Position numbers and translations under genes: made by a program. A stretch of DNA of 64,000 nucleotides from Ewingella sp. CoE-038-23 (GTDB lineage: Bacteria; Pseudomonadota; Gammaproteobacteria; Enterobacterales; Enterobacteriaceae), in the NCBI RefSeq assembly GCF_040419245.1, contig NZ_JAZHOH010000001.1:4030001-4094000 (forward strand), in the 5' to 3' direction. The notes beneath the pieces were generated by a model. That model was not told where the DNA came from. It was given only the letters and a program-made list of their open reading frames with translations, and ran no database searches. Positions 43,927 to 54,045 of the stretch are shown in pieces. Within the stretch, counting starts at the first letter, position 1. Each line of letters starts with the position of its first letter.

Positions 43927-46407
43927 ATGTCAGGTTGGCGTAGACTTTATTATACCTTATTGAATTTACCACTAAAATTGCTGGTAAAGAGCAAGGTTAT
44001 CCCTACAGATCCGGTTACCGAGTTGCGCTTAGATCCGACGCGCCCGATCTTGTATGTTTTACCTTACCATTCGAAAGCGGATTTACTGACGTTACGCACC
44101 CAGTGCCTGGCGCAGAATCTGCCTGATCCCCTTATTCCTTTGGAAATCGACGGCGTTCAACTGCCGAGCCACGTTTTTATCGCTGAAGGCCCTCGCGTTT
44201 TCACTTATTACACGCCGAAAATTGAGTCGATAAAACTGTTCCACGACTATCTCGATTTGCATCGCAACAATCCCGATCTCGACATCCAAATGTTGCCAGT
44301 ATCGGTGATGTTTGGCCGTGCGCCGGGGCGTGAAGGACAGCAGACTCCGCACCTGCGCGTGTTGAACGGCATACAGAAGTTCTTTGCCGTGCTGTGGCTG
44401 GGCCGCGATAGCTTTGTGCGTTTCTCCAATACCGTTTCTCTGCGCTACATGGCCACTGAACACGGCACGGACAAAACCATCGCACAGAAGCTGGCTCGCG
44501 TGGCGCGTATGCACTTCTCACGCCAACGTCTGGCCGCCGTCGGTCCGCGTCTGCCAGTGCGTCAGGAGTTGTTCAACAAGCTGTTAGCTTCGAAAGCCAT
44601 CGAAAAAGCGGTGGAAGACGAAGCGCGTAGCAAGAAGATTTCTCACGAGAAAGCCCAGCAGAACGCCATCGAACTGATGGAAGAGATTGCGGCGAACTTC
44701 TCTTATGAAGCCGTGCGTCTGTCCGACCGCGTGCTGAGCTGGACGTGGAACCGCCTCTATAAAGGCATCAACGTGCATAACGCCGAGCGCGTTCGCCAGC
44801 TGGCGCAAGATGGTCAGGAGATTGTTTATGTTCCCTGCCACCGCAGTCACATGGACTACCTGCTGCTCTCTTACGTGCTTTACCATCAAGGTCTGGTGCC
44901 GCCGCACATCGCTGCCGGGATCAACCTGAATTTCTGGCCCGCTGGCCCGATTTTCCGCCGTTTGGGTGCCTTCTTTATTCGCCGTACCTTCAAAGGTAAC
45001 AAGCTCTACTCCACGGTATTCCGCGAATATCTCGGCGAGCTGTTTACCCGTGGCTATTCGGTTGAATACTTCGTCGAAGGTGGCCGTTCGCGCACCGGGC
45101 GCCTGCTTGAGCCAAAGACCGGCACGCTGGCGATGACCATTCAGGCCATGCTGCGCGGCGGATCTCGCCCTATCACGCTGGTGCCGATTTACATCGGTTA
45201 TGAGCACGTGATGGAAGTGGGGACTTACGCCAAAGAGCTGCGCGGCGCGACCAAAGAGAAAGAAAGTTTTATGCAGATGATCAACGGGTTACGCAAACTG
45301 CGTAACTTGGGTCAGGGCTACGTTAACTTCGGCGAGCCGCTGCATCTCACCACTTACCTGAACCAGAATGTCCCAACCTGGCGTGATGCTATCGACCCAA
45401 TCGAAGCGCAGCGCCCAAGCTGGCTGACCCCGACGGTGCAGGATCTGGCTGACAAAATCATGGTACGCATCAACAATTCCGCGGCAGCTAACGCGATGAA
45501 CTTGTGCTGTACCGCGCTGCTGGCGTCGCGTCAACGTTCACTCACCCGTGAGCAGTTAACCGAGCAACTCGATTGCTACCTGCAATTGCTGCGCAACGTG
45601 CCTTACGCTGAAGATTCTACCGTGCCAGATTTGACGGCTGCCCAGCTGCTCGATCACGCCTTGAACATGAACAAGTTCGAAGTCGAGAAAGACAACATTG
45701 GTGACATCATTGTACTGCCGCGCGAGCAGGCCGTGCTGATGACTTACTACCGCAACAACATTCACCACATGCTGGTGTTGCCGTCGCTGATTGCCAGCAT
45801 TGTCATGCATCACCGTTCGGTGAGCAGCCAAGAACTGCTGCGTCAGGTTGAATTGATTTTCCCAATGATGAAAGCCGAACTGTTCATGCACTACAGCAAA
45901 GAACAGTTGCCAGCACTGCTGGAAGTGCTCAGCGCCGAACTGGCCCGTCAGGGCTTGATTAAGCTCGATGGCGAAACGCTATCGCTGAACCCGGCGCGCA
46001 TTCGCCCGCTGCAACTGCTGGCCGCCGGTGTGCGTGAAACGCTGCAACGCTACGCCATCACCCTCTCTCTGTTGACCAATAACCCGAGCATCAGCCGTGG
46101 AGCCTTGGAAAAAGAGAGTCGGATTATGGCTCAGCGCCTGTCGGTTCTGCACGGTATCAATGCGCCGGAGTTCTTCGATAAAGCCGTCTTTACCACGCTG
46201 GTTGGCACTCTGCGTGCCGAGGGTTTCATCAATGATATCGGCGATGCGATCCCGGAACATACGCGTGAGATTTACACCATTCTGAGTGATTTAATGACGC
46301 CGGAAATCAAGCTGACTATCGAAAGTGCGGGCATGCCGTCCGAGCTGCCGCAGCCTTCCGAGCCGCTGGCGGAACCTAAAGTCGACGTGCGTGACACCGA
46401 CCACTAA
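43927..46407 (+). CDS. plsB: Glycerol-3-phosphate 1-O-acyltransferase
   Basis: An 826-residue inner-membrane acyltransferase for the first step of phospholipid synthesis. The four GPAT boxes are present: [20 protein letters not shown] (HX4D), [38 protein letters not shown] (EGGRSR) and [14 protein letters not shown]. Start is placed at [16 protein letters not shown] (43927) by match with E. coli; the frame opens nine codons earlier with a leader that includes FTFFM. The C-terminal extension ends in Pro/Glu-rich sequence. It is convergent with ubiA across a strong terminator. Confidence 0.96.
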   Translation: MSGWRRLYYTLLNLPLKLLVKSKVIPTDPVTELRLDPTRPILYVLPYHSKADLLTLRTQCLAQNLPDPLIPLEIDGVQLPSHVFIAEGPRVFTYYTPKIESIKLFHDYLDLHRNNPDLDIQMLPVSVMFGRAPGREGQQTPHLRVLNGIQKFFAVLWLGRDSFVRFSNTVSLRYMATEHGTDKTIAQKLARVARMHFSRQRLAAVGPRLPVRQELFNKLLASKAIEKAVEDEARSKKISHEKAQQNAIELMEEIAANFSYEAVRLSDRVLSWTWNRLYKGINVHNAERVRQLAQDGQEIVYVPCHRSHMDYLLLSYVLYHQGLVPPHIAAGINLNFWPAGPIFRRLGAFFIRRTFKGNKLYSTVFREYLGELFTRGYSVEYFVEGGRSRTGRLLEPKTGTLAMTIQAMLRGGSRPITLVPIYIGYEHVMEVGTYAKELRGATKEKESFMQMINGLRKLRNLGQGYVNFGEPLHLTTYLNQNVPTWRDAIDPIEAQRPSWLTPTVQDLADKIMVRINNSAAANAMNLCCTALLASRQRSLTREQLTEQLDCYLQLLRNVPYAEDSTVPDLTAAQLLDHALNMNKFEVEKDNIGDIIVLPREQAVLMTYYRNNIHHMLVLPSLIASIVMHHRSVSSQELLRQVELIFPMMKAELFMHYSKEQLPALLEVLSAELARQGLIKLDGETLSLNPARIRPLQLLAAGVRETLQRYAITLSLLTNNPSISRGALEKESRIMAQRLSVLHGINAPEFFDKAVFTTLVGTLRAEGFINDIGDAIPEHTREIYTILSDLMTPEIKLTIESAGMPSELPQPSEPLAEPKVDVRDTDH

Positions 46408-46435
46408 GGCTCGCTAAGTTCAGCGAATCACAAAC

Positions 46436-46474
46436 AAAACGCCCGGTTCTCTTAACAAGAACCGGGCGTTTTTT
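46436..46474. terminator. Bidirectional terminator between plsB and ubiA
   Basis: AAAACGCCCGGTTCT (46436-46450) pairs with AGAACCGGGCGTTTT (46460-46474) across a short loop, with A and T runs on both sides. It serves both converging genes. Confidence 0.92.
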
Positions 46475-46498
46475 ATGGCGCTTAGCCAGCGAGACGGC

Positions 46499-47410
46499 TT
46501 AGAAGCTAAACTGGGATAAGCTCATTAGAATGCCGAGGAACAGCACCAGCCCGACATAGTTATTTTGGCGGAAAGCCAGGAAGCAGGCATCGCGGTCGCG
46601 TTTCGCGGTCAGTTTGTGCTGATGGGCGAACAGCGCGGCGGCCAGCAACAAAGACCAATAGAAAGGCGCGCCCAGCTGGGTTAAATGCCCGACTACCGCC
46701 AGCAGTGCCAGCATGACGAGCTGCAAAATGCCGTTGATCAGGTTGTCGAAACGGCCAAAAAGTATCGCCGTGGACTTCACGCCAATCTTCAAATCATCGT
46801 CTCTATCGACCATCGCGTATTGGGTGTCGTAAGCCACCGTCCAACAAATATTGGCGGCGAACAGCAGCCAGCAGCTCAGCGGAACGGCTTCACTCACTGC
46901 GGCATAGGCCATCGGGATGGACCAGCCGAACGCTGCGCCCAATACCACCTGCGGCAAATTGCTGACGCGCTTAACAAAGGGGTAGATCCACGCCAGCGCC
47001 AGCCCGGCCAAGGACAGCAAAATCGTCATGCGATTAAGGGTAAGCACCAGCAGGAAGGACGCCAGCACCAGCCCAACAAACAGCATCTTGGCCTGTTTGC
47101 CGCTAATGACGCCACTTGGCAGCGGGCGGTTAGCCGTGCGTTTCACGTGGCCGTCGAACTTACGGTCGGCGTAGTCATTTACCACGCAACCCGCAGCGCG
47201 CATGAAGAATACGCCCAGCACGAAGACCAGCAAGATCTTCATCGACGGCATGCCGCCGCCGGCCAGCCATAACGCCCACAGCGTTGGCCAGAGCAGCAGC
47301 AGCGAGCCAATAGGTTTATCAATTCGCATCAGGCGGCAATAATCGCGCCAAGTGCCCTGTGGCAGGCTAGCAGACACCTTGGTTCCCTCTTGTTGATTTA
47401 ACTGAGCCAT
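46499..47410 (-). CDS. ubiA: 4-hydroxybenzoate octaprenyltransferase
   Basis: A 303-residue polytopic prenyltransferase of ubiquinone synthesis that joins the polyprenyl tail to 4-hydroxybenzoate. The two aspartate motifs are present: [20 protein letters not shown] and [18 protein letters not shown]. Helices are distributed as in E. coli UbiA. The ATG shares one base with the ubiC stop (TAATG), so the two are coupled. The N-terminal ~16 residues are longer than in E. coli. Confidence 0.97.
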   Translation of the reverse strand: MAQLNQQEGTKVSASLPQGTWRDYCRLMRIDKPIGSLLLLWPTLWALWLAGGGMPSMKILLVFVLGVFFMRAAGCVVNDYADRKFDGHVKRTANRPLPSGVISGKQAKMLFVGLVLASFLLVLTLNRMTILLSLAGLALAWIYPFVKRVSNLPQVVLGAAFGWSIPMAYAAVSEAVPLSCWLLFAANICWTVAYDTQYAMVDRDDDLKIGVKSTAILFGRFDNLINGILQLVMLALLAVVGHLTQLGAPFYWSLLLAAALFAHQHKLTAKRDRDACFLAFRQNNYVGLVLFLGILMSLSQFSF

Positions 47411-47946
47411 TAGCCCTGCACCTTGTTTTCAGGACGGTGAACAGGAGAGTTCGGCAGGAAAACTTCGGTCAGCAACAGCGGCTTATCCGAGAGGCGCAGG
47501 CGAGAACGCCGAGCCCACAGGTCACCCTCTTCCAGCGGCAATTGGCCGAGATGAATATAATCGCGCGTCATATTGTTGCCGCCGAAAAGATAGCGGCCCA
47601 GCGGCACGGTGCCTAAGTCCACCAGCGCTAAATCAGGGCCGGTCAGGGTTTCTTCAGGGATCACGGTGCGCCCGAGCAGCCACGCCTCGTCATCACCAAA
47701 CAGTACGACCTCGCGGATCCAATATCGTGCGCTCACCGGCAGTTGGTCGGCTTCGCTTTCCCCCAGCTCTTCACGCGTGACAAAGCATTCGCGCTTTGGC
47801 TGTACCGTCACGGTAACGCCCTGCTGCTCAAAGCGACGGGTCATCGAGCCCATTTCCATCAGCCAGTCGGCAACGTCGGCGGGGACATCTTGCGTGTCGT
47901 CAAACCAGTGAATTGGGGGTTGTGCAGGGGAATGGGACTCAGACAT
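47410..47946 (-). CDS. ubiC: Chorismate lyase
   Basis: A 178-residue chorismate pyruvate-lyase that makes 4-hydroxybenzoate for UbiA. Matching segments are [65 protein letters not shown] and the C-terminal [20 protein letters not shown]. It lies directly upstream of ubiA. In E. coli the gene upstream of ubiC is malM or yjbI; here it is psiE. Confidence 0.95.
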   Translation of the reverse strand: MSESHSPAQPPIHWFDDTQDVPADVADWLMEMGSMTRRFEQQGVTVTVQPKRECFVTREELGESEADQLPVSARYWIREVVLFGDDEAWLLGRTVIPEETLTGPDLALVDLGTVPLGRYLFGGNNMTRDYIHLGQLPLEEGDLWARRSRLRLSDKPLLLTEVFLPNSPVHRPENKVQG

Positions 47947-48058
47947 GAATGGACTCCGTAGCAGGGACGCATTACGCGCCCCTATTAATCATCAGCCTCG
48001 CATTCTAACGCAGAATGTTCCGGCAGTAATCGACTTGCGGGCGAATCCTTACTCTGTA

Positions 48059-48466
48059 CTACTCTCGGCGCAGCCTTTCGCTGTTTGCCAGGAACAGCGT
48101 GACCACCAGCACCAGGATGGCACAGGCGTAGACCAGCGTATCGTACGGACTTTTGTGATCCACAATAATCAGACGAATAATGGCCGTGATGCCGATGTAG
48201 ATAAAATAGCGCAGCGGGAAGTGATATCCCGAGGAGAAGTACTTCACAATCAAAGCGATAAACTCGAAGTACAGGAAGTAAATGACGATACCTTCAATCA
48301 GCAAATAGGAGGAGGATTCGTCATTATTGACGAACAACACCAGCGCCAAATGATAGGTTTCACGGCCAAGGAACAGCGTCAAAATCGCTGCCAGCCCCAA
48401 TAAAAAGACGTTCATAATTCGTTGCATAATGACGGATATCATCATCGCGCGTTTTGAGCCAGCCAT
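48059..48466 (-). CDS. psiE: Phosphate-starvation-inducible protein PsiE
   Basis: A 135-residue four-helix inner-membrane protein clearly matching E. coli PsiE, with the strongly conserved [40 protein letters not shown] and [20 protein letters not shown]. In E. coli it is controlled by PhoB and CRP, but no clear Pho box was seen here. It lies between ubiC and pgi; the mal genes and yjbEFGH that flank it in E. coli are absent. Function is not established. Confidence 0.95.
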   Translation of the reverse strand: MAGSKRAMMISVIMQRIMNVFLLGLAAILTLFLGRETYHLALVLFVNNDESSSYLLIEGIVIYFLYFEFIALIVKYFSSGYHFPLRYFIYIGITAIIRLIIVDHKSPYDTLVYACAILVLVVTLFLANSERLRRE

Positions 48467-48536
48467 GTGATCTATGTCCCACTTTTGTTAATTGTCCGAG
48501 CAGAATACCACAGCGCCAGCCATAGCAAAGCGCGAT

Positions 48537-48573
48537 AAAAAAAGGGCCAGCCACTCATGGCCGACCCTTTTAA
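48537..48573 (-). terminator. pgi terminator
   Basis: AAAAGGG ... GCCA-CTCA-TGGC ... CCCTTTT forms an interrupted stem between psiE and pgi. It lies just downstream of the pgi stop on its transcript. Confidence 0.65.
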
Positions 48574-48617
48574 TTTAATGCAACTTCCGCCAAGAAAATG
48601 CGAAAGATGGCTAAATA

Positions 48618-50264
48618 TTAACGCCAGTTTTTGAAGCGATTAATCAGACCATTGGTGGAGCTATCGTGGCCCTTAACTTCTTCATTGCCGCTCAGTTCTG
48701 GCAGGATACGGTTTGCCAGCTGTTTGCCCAATTCCACGCCCCATTGGTCGAAGGTGTAGATATTGAGGATTGCGCCCTGAGTGAAGATTTTGTGCTCGTA
48801 CATCGCGATCAACGCACCCAGGCTGTATGGCGTGATTTCACGTAACAGGATGGAGTTAGTTGGGCGGTTACCTTCAAACACTTTGAATGGCGCAACGTGT
48901 TTCACGTCTTCCGGCTTTTTGCCTTGTTCTGCGAACTCTTGCTCTACCACGTCCAGTGATTTACCAAACGCCAGCGCTTCTGTTTGTGCGAAGAAGTTAG
49001 ACAGCAGCTTGGCATGGTGGTCGCTCAGCGGGTTATGGCTGATAGCGGGCGCGATGAAGTCACAAGGAACAATTTTGGTCCCCTGATGAATCAGCTGGTA
49101 GAAGGCGTGCTGGCCGTTGGTGCCCGGCTCACCCCAGATGATTGGGCCAGTCTGGTAATCCACTGGGTTGCCATTACGGTCAACGTACTTACCGTTGGAC
49201 TCCATGTTGCCCTGCTGGAAGTAAGCCGCAAAGCGATGCATGTACTGGTCGTATGGCAGGATTGCTTCGGTTTCGGTGCCATAGAAATCGTTGTACCAAA
49301 TACCAATCAGCGCCAGCAAAATCGGCAGGTTTTTCTCTGCTGGGGTTTCTGCAAAGTGTTTGTCCATAGCGTGTGCGCCGCTGAGCAGTTGTTCGAAGTT
49401 TTCGAAACCAACGGACAGGGCAATCGACAGGCCGATAGCAGACCACAGTGAGTAACGACCGCCAACCCAGTCCCAGAACTCGAACATGTTGTCAGTGTCG
49501 ATACCAAACTCGCTCACCGCTTTGCCATTGGTAGACAGGGCGGCGAAGTGTTTCGCTACGTGCTTGTCATCACCGGCAGTTTTCAGGAACCAATCGCGCG
49601 CGCTATGGGCGTTGGTCATGGTTTCTTGCGTGGTGAAGGTTTTTGAAGCGACCAGGAACAGGGTGGTTTCTGGGGAGAGGTCTTTCAGCGCTTCGGCGAT
49701 GTGGGTGCCGTCAACGTTGGAGACGAAATGCATATTCAGATGGTTTTTGTACGGGCGCAGCGCTTCGGTCACCATGAACGGGCCGAGGTCAGAACCACCG
49801 ATACCGATGTTGACCACGTCAGTAATGGCTTTACCGGTGTAACCCTTCCACTCGCCGCCAATCACGCGCTCGGTGAAGCCTTTGATTTTCGCCAGCACCG
49901 CGTTGACTTCAGGCATGACGTCTTTGCCATCCACCACGATTGGGGTATTGCTGCGGTTACGCAGAGCGACGTGCAGCACGGCGCGGTCTTCAGTACGGTT
50001 GATCTTCTCACCGGAGAACATCGATTTGATTGCATCTTGCAGCTGGGTCTCTTTGGCCAGGGCTTGCAGCTTGTCCAACGTCTCGGCGGTAATGCGGTTT
50101 TTAGAGAAGTCGACCAGCATTTGGTCTTCGAAGGTCGCAGAGAACTTGGTGAAACGGTCGCCATCTTCAGCAAACAGATGACTAATCTGCACATCTTTCA
50201 TCGTATCGAAATGCTGCTGCAGCGCTTGCCAGGCAGCGGTTTGAGTTGGATTGATATTTTTCAT
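48618..50264 (-). CDS. pgi: Glucose-6-phosphate isomerase
   Basis: A 548-residue isomerase of glycolysis, with the sugar-phosphate SIS folds. Family signatures are [58 protein letters not shown] (catalytic His region) and [20 protein letters not shown] (PS00174). Length and layout match the E. coli enzyme. It is divergent from lysC, whose riboswitch lies in the shared interval. Confidence 0.98.
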   Translation of the reverse strand: MKNINPTQTAAWQALQQHFDTMKDVQISHLFAEDGDRFTKFSATFEDQMLVDFSKNRITAETLDKLQALAKETQLQDAIKSMFSGEKINRTEDRAVLHVALRNRSNTPIVVDGKDVMPEVNAVLAKIKGFTERVIGGEWKGYTGKAITDVVNIGIGGSDLGPFMVTEALRPYKNHLNMHFVSNVDGTHIAEALKDLSPETTLFLVASKTFTTQETMTNAHSARDWFLKTAGDDKHVAKHFAALSTNGKAVSEFGIDTDNMFEFWDWVGGRYSLWSAIGLSIALSVGFENFEQLLSGAHAMDKHFAETPAEKNLPILLALIGIWYNDFYGTETEAILPYDQYMHRFAAYFQQGNMESNGKYVDRNGNPVDYQTGPIIWGEPGTNGQHAFYQLIHQGTKIVPCDFIAPAISHNPLSDHHAKLLSNFFAQTEALAFGKSLDVVEQEFAEQGKKPEDVKHVAPFKVFEGNRPTNSILLREITPYSLGALIAMYEHKIFTQGAILNIYTFDQWGVELGKQLANRILPELSGNEEVKGHDSSTNGLINRFKNWR

Positions 50265-50436
50265 AGCAATGCTCTTAGGCTGAGAATAAATGTGACGTAA
50301 CTAACATGATTGTATCCCGTTATACCTGAGATGAGATGCCTTTTCTTGCGATAGGTCATAACTGTCGTTTAACCATGACAGAAAACAATATTAGATGGCA
50401 ATTGCTCAAAATGTACCGATGTAAGGCTGCTTACCG

Positions 50437-50465
50437 TTGACAGGGAGGCAATAACCCGTTATTCC
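50437..50465 (+). promoter_or_regulatory. Candidate sigma-70 promoter of lysC
   Basis: TTGACA (50437-50442) is a perfect -35 hexamer, followed by a 17-base spacer and TATTCC at -10 (50460-50465). Transcription would start about 35 bases ahead of the riboswitch core. The -10 box is weak. Confidence 0.55.
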
Positions 50466-50508
50466 TAAGCGCCTAACTCCTATGTGCGCGTTAAATGCGC
50501 CATTTGAG

Positions 50509-50695
50509 CCAGAAGAGGCGCGTCGCCCAGGAAGTGTATCGGAGGAGCCGAAATCCAACGAGGGTACATCAGGGGGTGCGACGCCGAGGTCTAAAGCTTA
50601 CGGCAAGCTGCGGATCGACCACAGGGGCTGAATCCTCTGGGTTGTCACCGAGATATACCCGTAACAAGGGTATTGGCAAGGTGGGGCGCTTCTGG
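50509..50695 (+). promoter_or_regulatory. Lysine riboswitch of lysC
   Basis: The 187-base leader carries the L-box layout. P1 is CCAGAAG (50509-50515) against CTTCTGG (50689-50695). Conserved core blocks AGAGGCGCG-GCCC, GGAGGAGCC, CAGGGGGTGC, CGCCGAGG, GGGGCTGAATCC and GGGTTGTCACCGAGA follow E. coli lysC almost base for base. Lysine binding should cut expression of aspartokinase III. The expression platform (50696-50800) is less clear and contains a small GTAG/CTAC hairpin. Confidence 0.92.
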
Positions 50696-50806
50696 GTGTA
50701 TCGTAGCATTTCTACGTCTGCCCCCTCTCCCGCTCTCCCTCTTGTGCCAATTCTTATGGAATTAAGTGGATGTTGAAGGTCCAACGTCCGTGACACGAGG
50801 TTTACC

Positions 50807-52195
50807 ATGAATTACGCAGTATCCCGCAACGCGAATCCCCAGCCCTTGGGCAACACCGTTGTCGCCAAATTCGGCGGCACCAGCGTAGCGGATTACGACG
50901 CCATGAATCGCAGCGCCGATGTGGTTCTCTCCAACCCAAATGTCCGTCTGGTCGTACTATCAGCCTCGGCGGGGATCACTAACCTGTTGGTTGAACTCGC
51001 GCAGGGTAAAGACGCCGAACGCCGGGTATTTCTGCTGGATGAAATTCGCCGGATTCAGTCCGCCATCATCGATCGCCTGAATAAACCTGACGTGATCCGC
51101 GAAGAGATTGGCCGCATGCTGGAAAACATTAGCATGCTGTCAGAAGCGACAAGCCTTGCGACCTCGACGGCACTGACCGATGAACTGGTTAGCCACGGCG
51201 AACTGATGTCCACCCTGCTGTTTGTGGAAATTCTGCGTGAGCGCAATGTCGCCGCAGAATGGTTCGACGTGCGTAAAGTCATGCGTACCAATGAGCATTT
51301 CGGCAAAGCCGAGCCGGATACCGACGCCCTGTCTGAGCTGGCGTTGCAACAACTGCAACCGCGCATTCAGGAAGCCTTAGTGGTAACTCAGGGCTTTATC
51401 GGTGCGGAAGCCAAAGGCCGCACCACCACGCTGGGCCGCGGCGGCAGCGACTACACGGCAGCCCTGTTGGGTGAGGCTCTGAGCGTCGCTCGCGTGGATA
51501 TCTGGACAGACGTGCCGGGCATCTACACCACTGACCCCCGCGTGGTTCCGGCGGCTAAACGCATTGATCGCATTACTTTCGAAGAAGCCGCTGAAATGGC
51601 GACCTTCGGCGCGAAAGTCTTACACCCGGCAACGCTGCTTCCAGCGGTGCGTCGCGGTATTCCGGTATTTGTTGGTTCGAGCAAAGACCCGGCTGCGGGC
51701 GGCACATTGGTGTGTAACACCACGGTGAATCCGCCGCTGTTCCGCGCGCTGGCCCTGCGCCGCAAACAGACGCTGGTCACTCTGCACAGCCTGAGCATGC
51801 TGCATTCACACGGTTTCCTCGCCGAAGTGTTTGGCATTCTGGCGCGCCACAATGTGTCGGTCGACCTGATCACCACCTCCGAAGTCAGCGTGGCCTTAAC
51901 GCTGGACACCACGGGTTCAACCTCTTCCGGTGCCAGCCTGCTGACCACCTCGCTACTGACCGAGTTGTCTTCACTGTGCCGCGTGGAAGTGGAAGAAAAC
52001 CTGGCGCTGATTGCCCTGATTGGCAATAAATTGTCTCAGGCAAGCGGCGTTGGCAAAGAGGTGTTTGGGGTGCTCGATCCGTTCAACATCCGCATGATTT
52101 GCTACGGCGCAAGCAGCTACAACCTGTGCTTCCTGGTGCCGGGCAACGACGCCGACCAAGTCATTACTACTCTACACCGCAACCTATTCGAATAA
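50807..52195 (+). CDS. lysC: Lysine-sensitive aspartokinase III
   Basis: A 462-residue aspartokinase of the diaminopimelate-lysine pathway. The kinase domain has VVAKFGGTSVADYDAMNRSA, VVLSASAGITNLLV and GRGGSDYTAALLGEAL; two C-terminal ACT domains for feedback by lysine cover roughly 310-462 (LHSLSMLHSHGFLAEVFGIL, VEENLALIALIGNKLSQ). The N-terminus is about 13 residues longer than E. coli LysC. The ATG follows GAGG by seven bases. A lysine riboswitch upstream gives a second layer of control. Confidence 0.97.
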   Translation: MNYAVSRNANPQPLGNTVVAKFGGTSVADYDAMNRSADVVLSNPNVRLVVLSASAGITNLLVELAQGKDAERRVFLLDEIRRIQSAIIDRLNKPDVIREEIGRMLENISMLSEATSLATSTALTDELVSHGELMSTLLFVEILRERNVAAEWFDVRKVMRTNEHFGKAEPDTDALSELALQQLQPRIQEALVVTQGFIGAEAKGRTTTLGRGGSDYTAALLGEALSVARVDIWTDVPGIYTTDPRVVPAAKRIDRITFEEAAEMATFGAKVLHPATLLPAVRRGIPVFVGSSKDPAAGGTLVCNTTVNPPLFRALALRRKQTLVTLHSLSMLHSHGFLAEVFGILARHNVSVDLITTSEVSVALTLDTTGSTSSGASLLTTSLLTELSSLCRVEVEENLALIALIGNKLSQASGVGKEVFGVLDPFNIRMICYGASSYNLCFLVPGNDADQVITTLHRNLFE

Positions 52196-52217
52196 TCTTC
52201 GGCGCGGTGTGCTGATC

Positions 52218-52245
52218 AGCCGGGCCCTGCGCCCGGCTTTTTTAT
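52218..52245 (+). terminator. lysC terminator
   Basis: AGCCGGGC (52218-52225) pairs with GCCCGGCT (52231-52238) around CCTGC, followed by six T. It lies 23 bases after the lysC stop. Confidence 0.95.
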
Positions 52246-52329
52246 GCACATCGTTCTGTGCTACAACCAAAACGCTATGGCAAATTTTGACCCACAACAT
52301 CACATAACTAGAAAACAAGGATCCTCCAC

Positions 52330-53271
52330 ATGTTAGCCAAAATAACTCGCCTGTTCCCGCTGTGGGCAGTGCTGCTGTCCGTCGCTGCCTACTACTCTCC
52401 CAGCACTTTTACGCCCATCGGGCCGCACGTCACCACCCTCCTGATGCTGATTATGTTTGCTATGGGCGTAACGCTGGAATTCGGCGACTTTAAGCGCGTG
52501 CTGTCTCGCCCGGCGCCGGTGGCCGCCGCGACTTTCCTGCACTATCTGATCATGCCTCTGGCGGCGTGGGTTCTGGCGAAGCTGTTCCATATGCCCGCAG
52601 ACCTGTCGGCAGGAATGATTTTGGTGGGAAGCGTGGCCTCGGGCACCGCGTCCAACGTGATGATTTATCTGGCGAAAGGTGATGTCGCGCTGTCAGTGAC
52701 CATTTCCGCCGTCTCGACGCTGATTGGCGTGTTTGCCACCCCGCTGCTCACCCGCCTGTATGTCGATACCCATATCAAAGTGGACGTGGTCGGCATGTTG
52801 TTGAGCATCTTGCAGATTGTGGTTATCCCTATTTTCGCCGGTTTAGTTATTCATCACCTGTTTACCAAAACCGTCAAACGCATCGAGCCGCTGCTGCCGG
52901 TCTTCTCGATGGTGTGCATCGTCGCCATCATCAGCGCCGTGGTGGCAGGCAGTCAGGGCTTTATCGGCTCGGTCGGTCTGGTGGTTATCGTGGCGGTTAT
53001 CCTGCATAACGCCATCGGCCTGTTGAGCGGCTACTGGGGCGGCAAGCTGTTTGGCTTTGACGAAACCACCTGCCGCACGCTGGCGATGGAAGTCGGCATG
53101 CAGAACTCAGGTCTGGCCGCCACGCTGGGTAAAATCTACTTCACCCCGCTGGCCGCCTTGCCGGGCGCACTGTTCTCGGTTTGGCACAATCTGTCGGGTT
53201 CCCTGCTGGCGGGCTACTGGTCCGGAAAACCGGTGGATGACGCGAAGCGCACTCACAAAGTGAGCAAGTAA
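52330..53271 (+). CDS. Bile acid:sodium symporter (BASS) family transporter, PanS-like
   Basis: A 313-residue membrane protein with about nine to ten helices of the BASS (SBF) family. Typical sites are [40 protein letters not shown] (the sodium-site Gly/Ser/Asn crossover) and [20 protein letters not shown]. Its length and neighbourhood after lysC recall the ketopantoate/pantoate carrier PanS, but the family also carries other anions, so I do not name it. A GGATCC-type site precedes the ATG weakly. Confidence 0.88.
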   Translation: MLAKITRLFPLWAVLLSVAAYYSPSTFTPIGPHVTTLLMLIMFAMGVTLEFGDFKRVLSRPAPVAAATFLHYLIMPLAAWVLAKLFHMPADLSAGMILVGSVASGTASNVMIYLAKGDVALSVTISAVSTLIGVFATPLLTRLYVDTHIKVDVVGMLLSILQIVVIPIFAGLVIHHLFTKTVKRIEPLLPVFSMVCIVAIISAVVAGSQGFIGSVGLVVIVAVILHNAIGLLSGYWGGKLFGFDETTCRTLAMEVGMQNSGLAATLGKIYFTPLAALPGALFSVWHNLSGSLLAGYWSGKPVDDAKRTHKVSK

Positions 53272-53276
53272 GAGCG

Positions 53277-53309
53277 AGCAGCCCGCCGCTAATAGTCAGG
53301 CGGGCTGCT
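53277..53309. terminator. Hairpin between the BASS transporter and allA
   Basis: AGCAGCCCGCC (53277-53287) and GGCGGGCTGCT (53299-53309) form a perfect 11-base stem between converging genes. No T run, so efficiency is uncertain. Confidence 0.7.
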
Positions 53310-53324
53310 GGTCAGTATGAAAAG

Positions 53325-53810
53325 CTATTCAAAAACTAACGTACAAAGCTCCGGTAACTCCTCCACTAAACAATTGTCCGTACCGCCGCGATCTATGGTC
53401 AGGAAGTCAGTCACGGTTTGATAAGCAAACAGCGGGTGATGCCAAACCCCCCGGCGATAGTTCACCCCCTCCGAGCCATTGGTAATAAAGGCTTTCAGCG
53501 TTTCGAGCCGCACATGTTCCCCCGCCTCCGCAACAATCACCACAAAAGGTTCCCCCTTCAGCGGCATAAAGGCCTGACTGCCCAGCGGGTGCTTCTCCAG
53601 CACGGAAATCTGGATCGGCAGCGGCGCGGGCTGAGAGCGATTAATACTCATCAGTACCGGCTTGCCGTCAATAATTTCAATATCAATCAGGTCGTGATAT
53701 CGCTCGGTCTGGCCATCATTGATGTGGAAGAAATCATTTCCCTCCACTTTGATAACCTCACCGTAGGGCGAAAACGCTTCGCTTGTGAGCCTGCTGACTT
53801 TCAGTTCCAT
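53325..53810 (-). CDS. allA: Ureidoglycolate lyase
   Basis: A 161-residue cupin-like enzyme that splits ureidoglycolate to glyoxylate and urea in allantoin breakdown. It parallels E. coli AllA along the chain: [70 protein letters not shown] and [12 protein letters not shown]. The ATG at 53810 is preceded by AAGGAA. No other allantoin gene is within the window, so it is an isolated copy here. Confidence 0.94.
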   Translation of the reverse strand: MELKVSRLTSEAFSPYGEVIKVEGNDFFHINDGQTERYHDLIDIEIIDGKPVLMSINRSQPAPLPIQISVLEKHPLGSQAFMPLKGEPFVVIVAEAGEHVRLETLKAFITNGSEGVNYRRGVWHHPLFAYQTVTDFLTIDRGGTDNCLVEELPELCTLVFE

Positions 53811-54005
53811 ACATTTCCTTTTGCGAGAGGGGGTCCATCCATCGGGACTTTCCACGGGCCAAAACCTGCGCTACACCGCGCGTGAGTGTGCTTAAACATA
53901 TTATTGGAAATATTTTCCATAACAGCGATCATTCGCACATTTATTGCGCAATAGGATAAAAAGCAGCTTAAGGTTTGAGAGGAAATGCAGGGGGAAGCGG
54001 GAAGA

Positions 54006-54037
54006 AAGCCACGCGAAAGCTAAGCTTCGCGCGGCTT
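54006..54037 (-). terminator. yjbB terminator
   Basis: AAGCCACGCGAAAGC (54006-54020) pairs with GCTTCGCGCGGCTT (54024-54037) with a bulge, followed on the minus strand by a pyrimidine-rich CTTTCTTCCC tail. It is nine bases past the yjbB stop. Confidence 0.75.
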
Positions 54038-54045
54038 GAAGAGGC

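Noticed and set aside
44584-45207. 207-codon antisense frame inside plsB
   Set aside because: plsB has all acyltransferase motifs across this span.
48467-48560. Pho box upstream of psiE
   Set aside because: PsiE is PhoB-controlled in E. coli, but no clear direct repeat was seen here.
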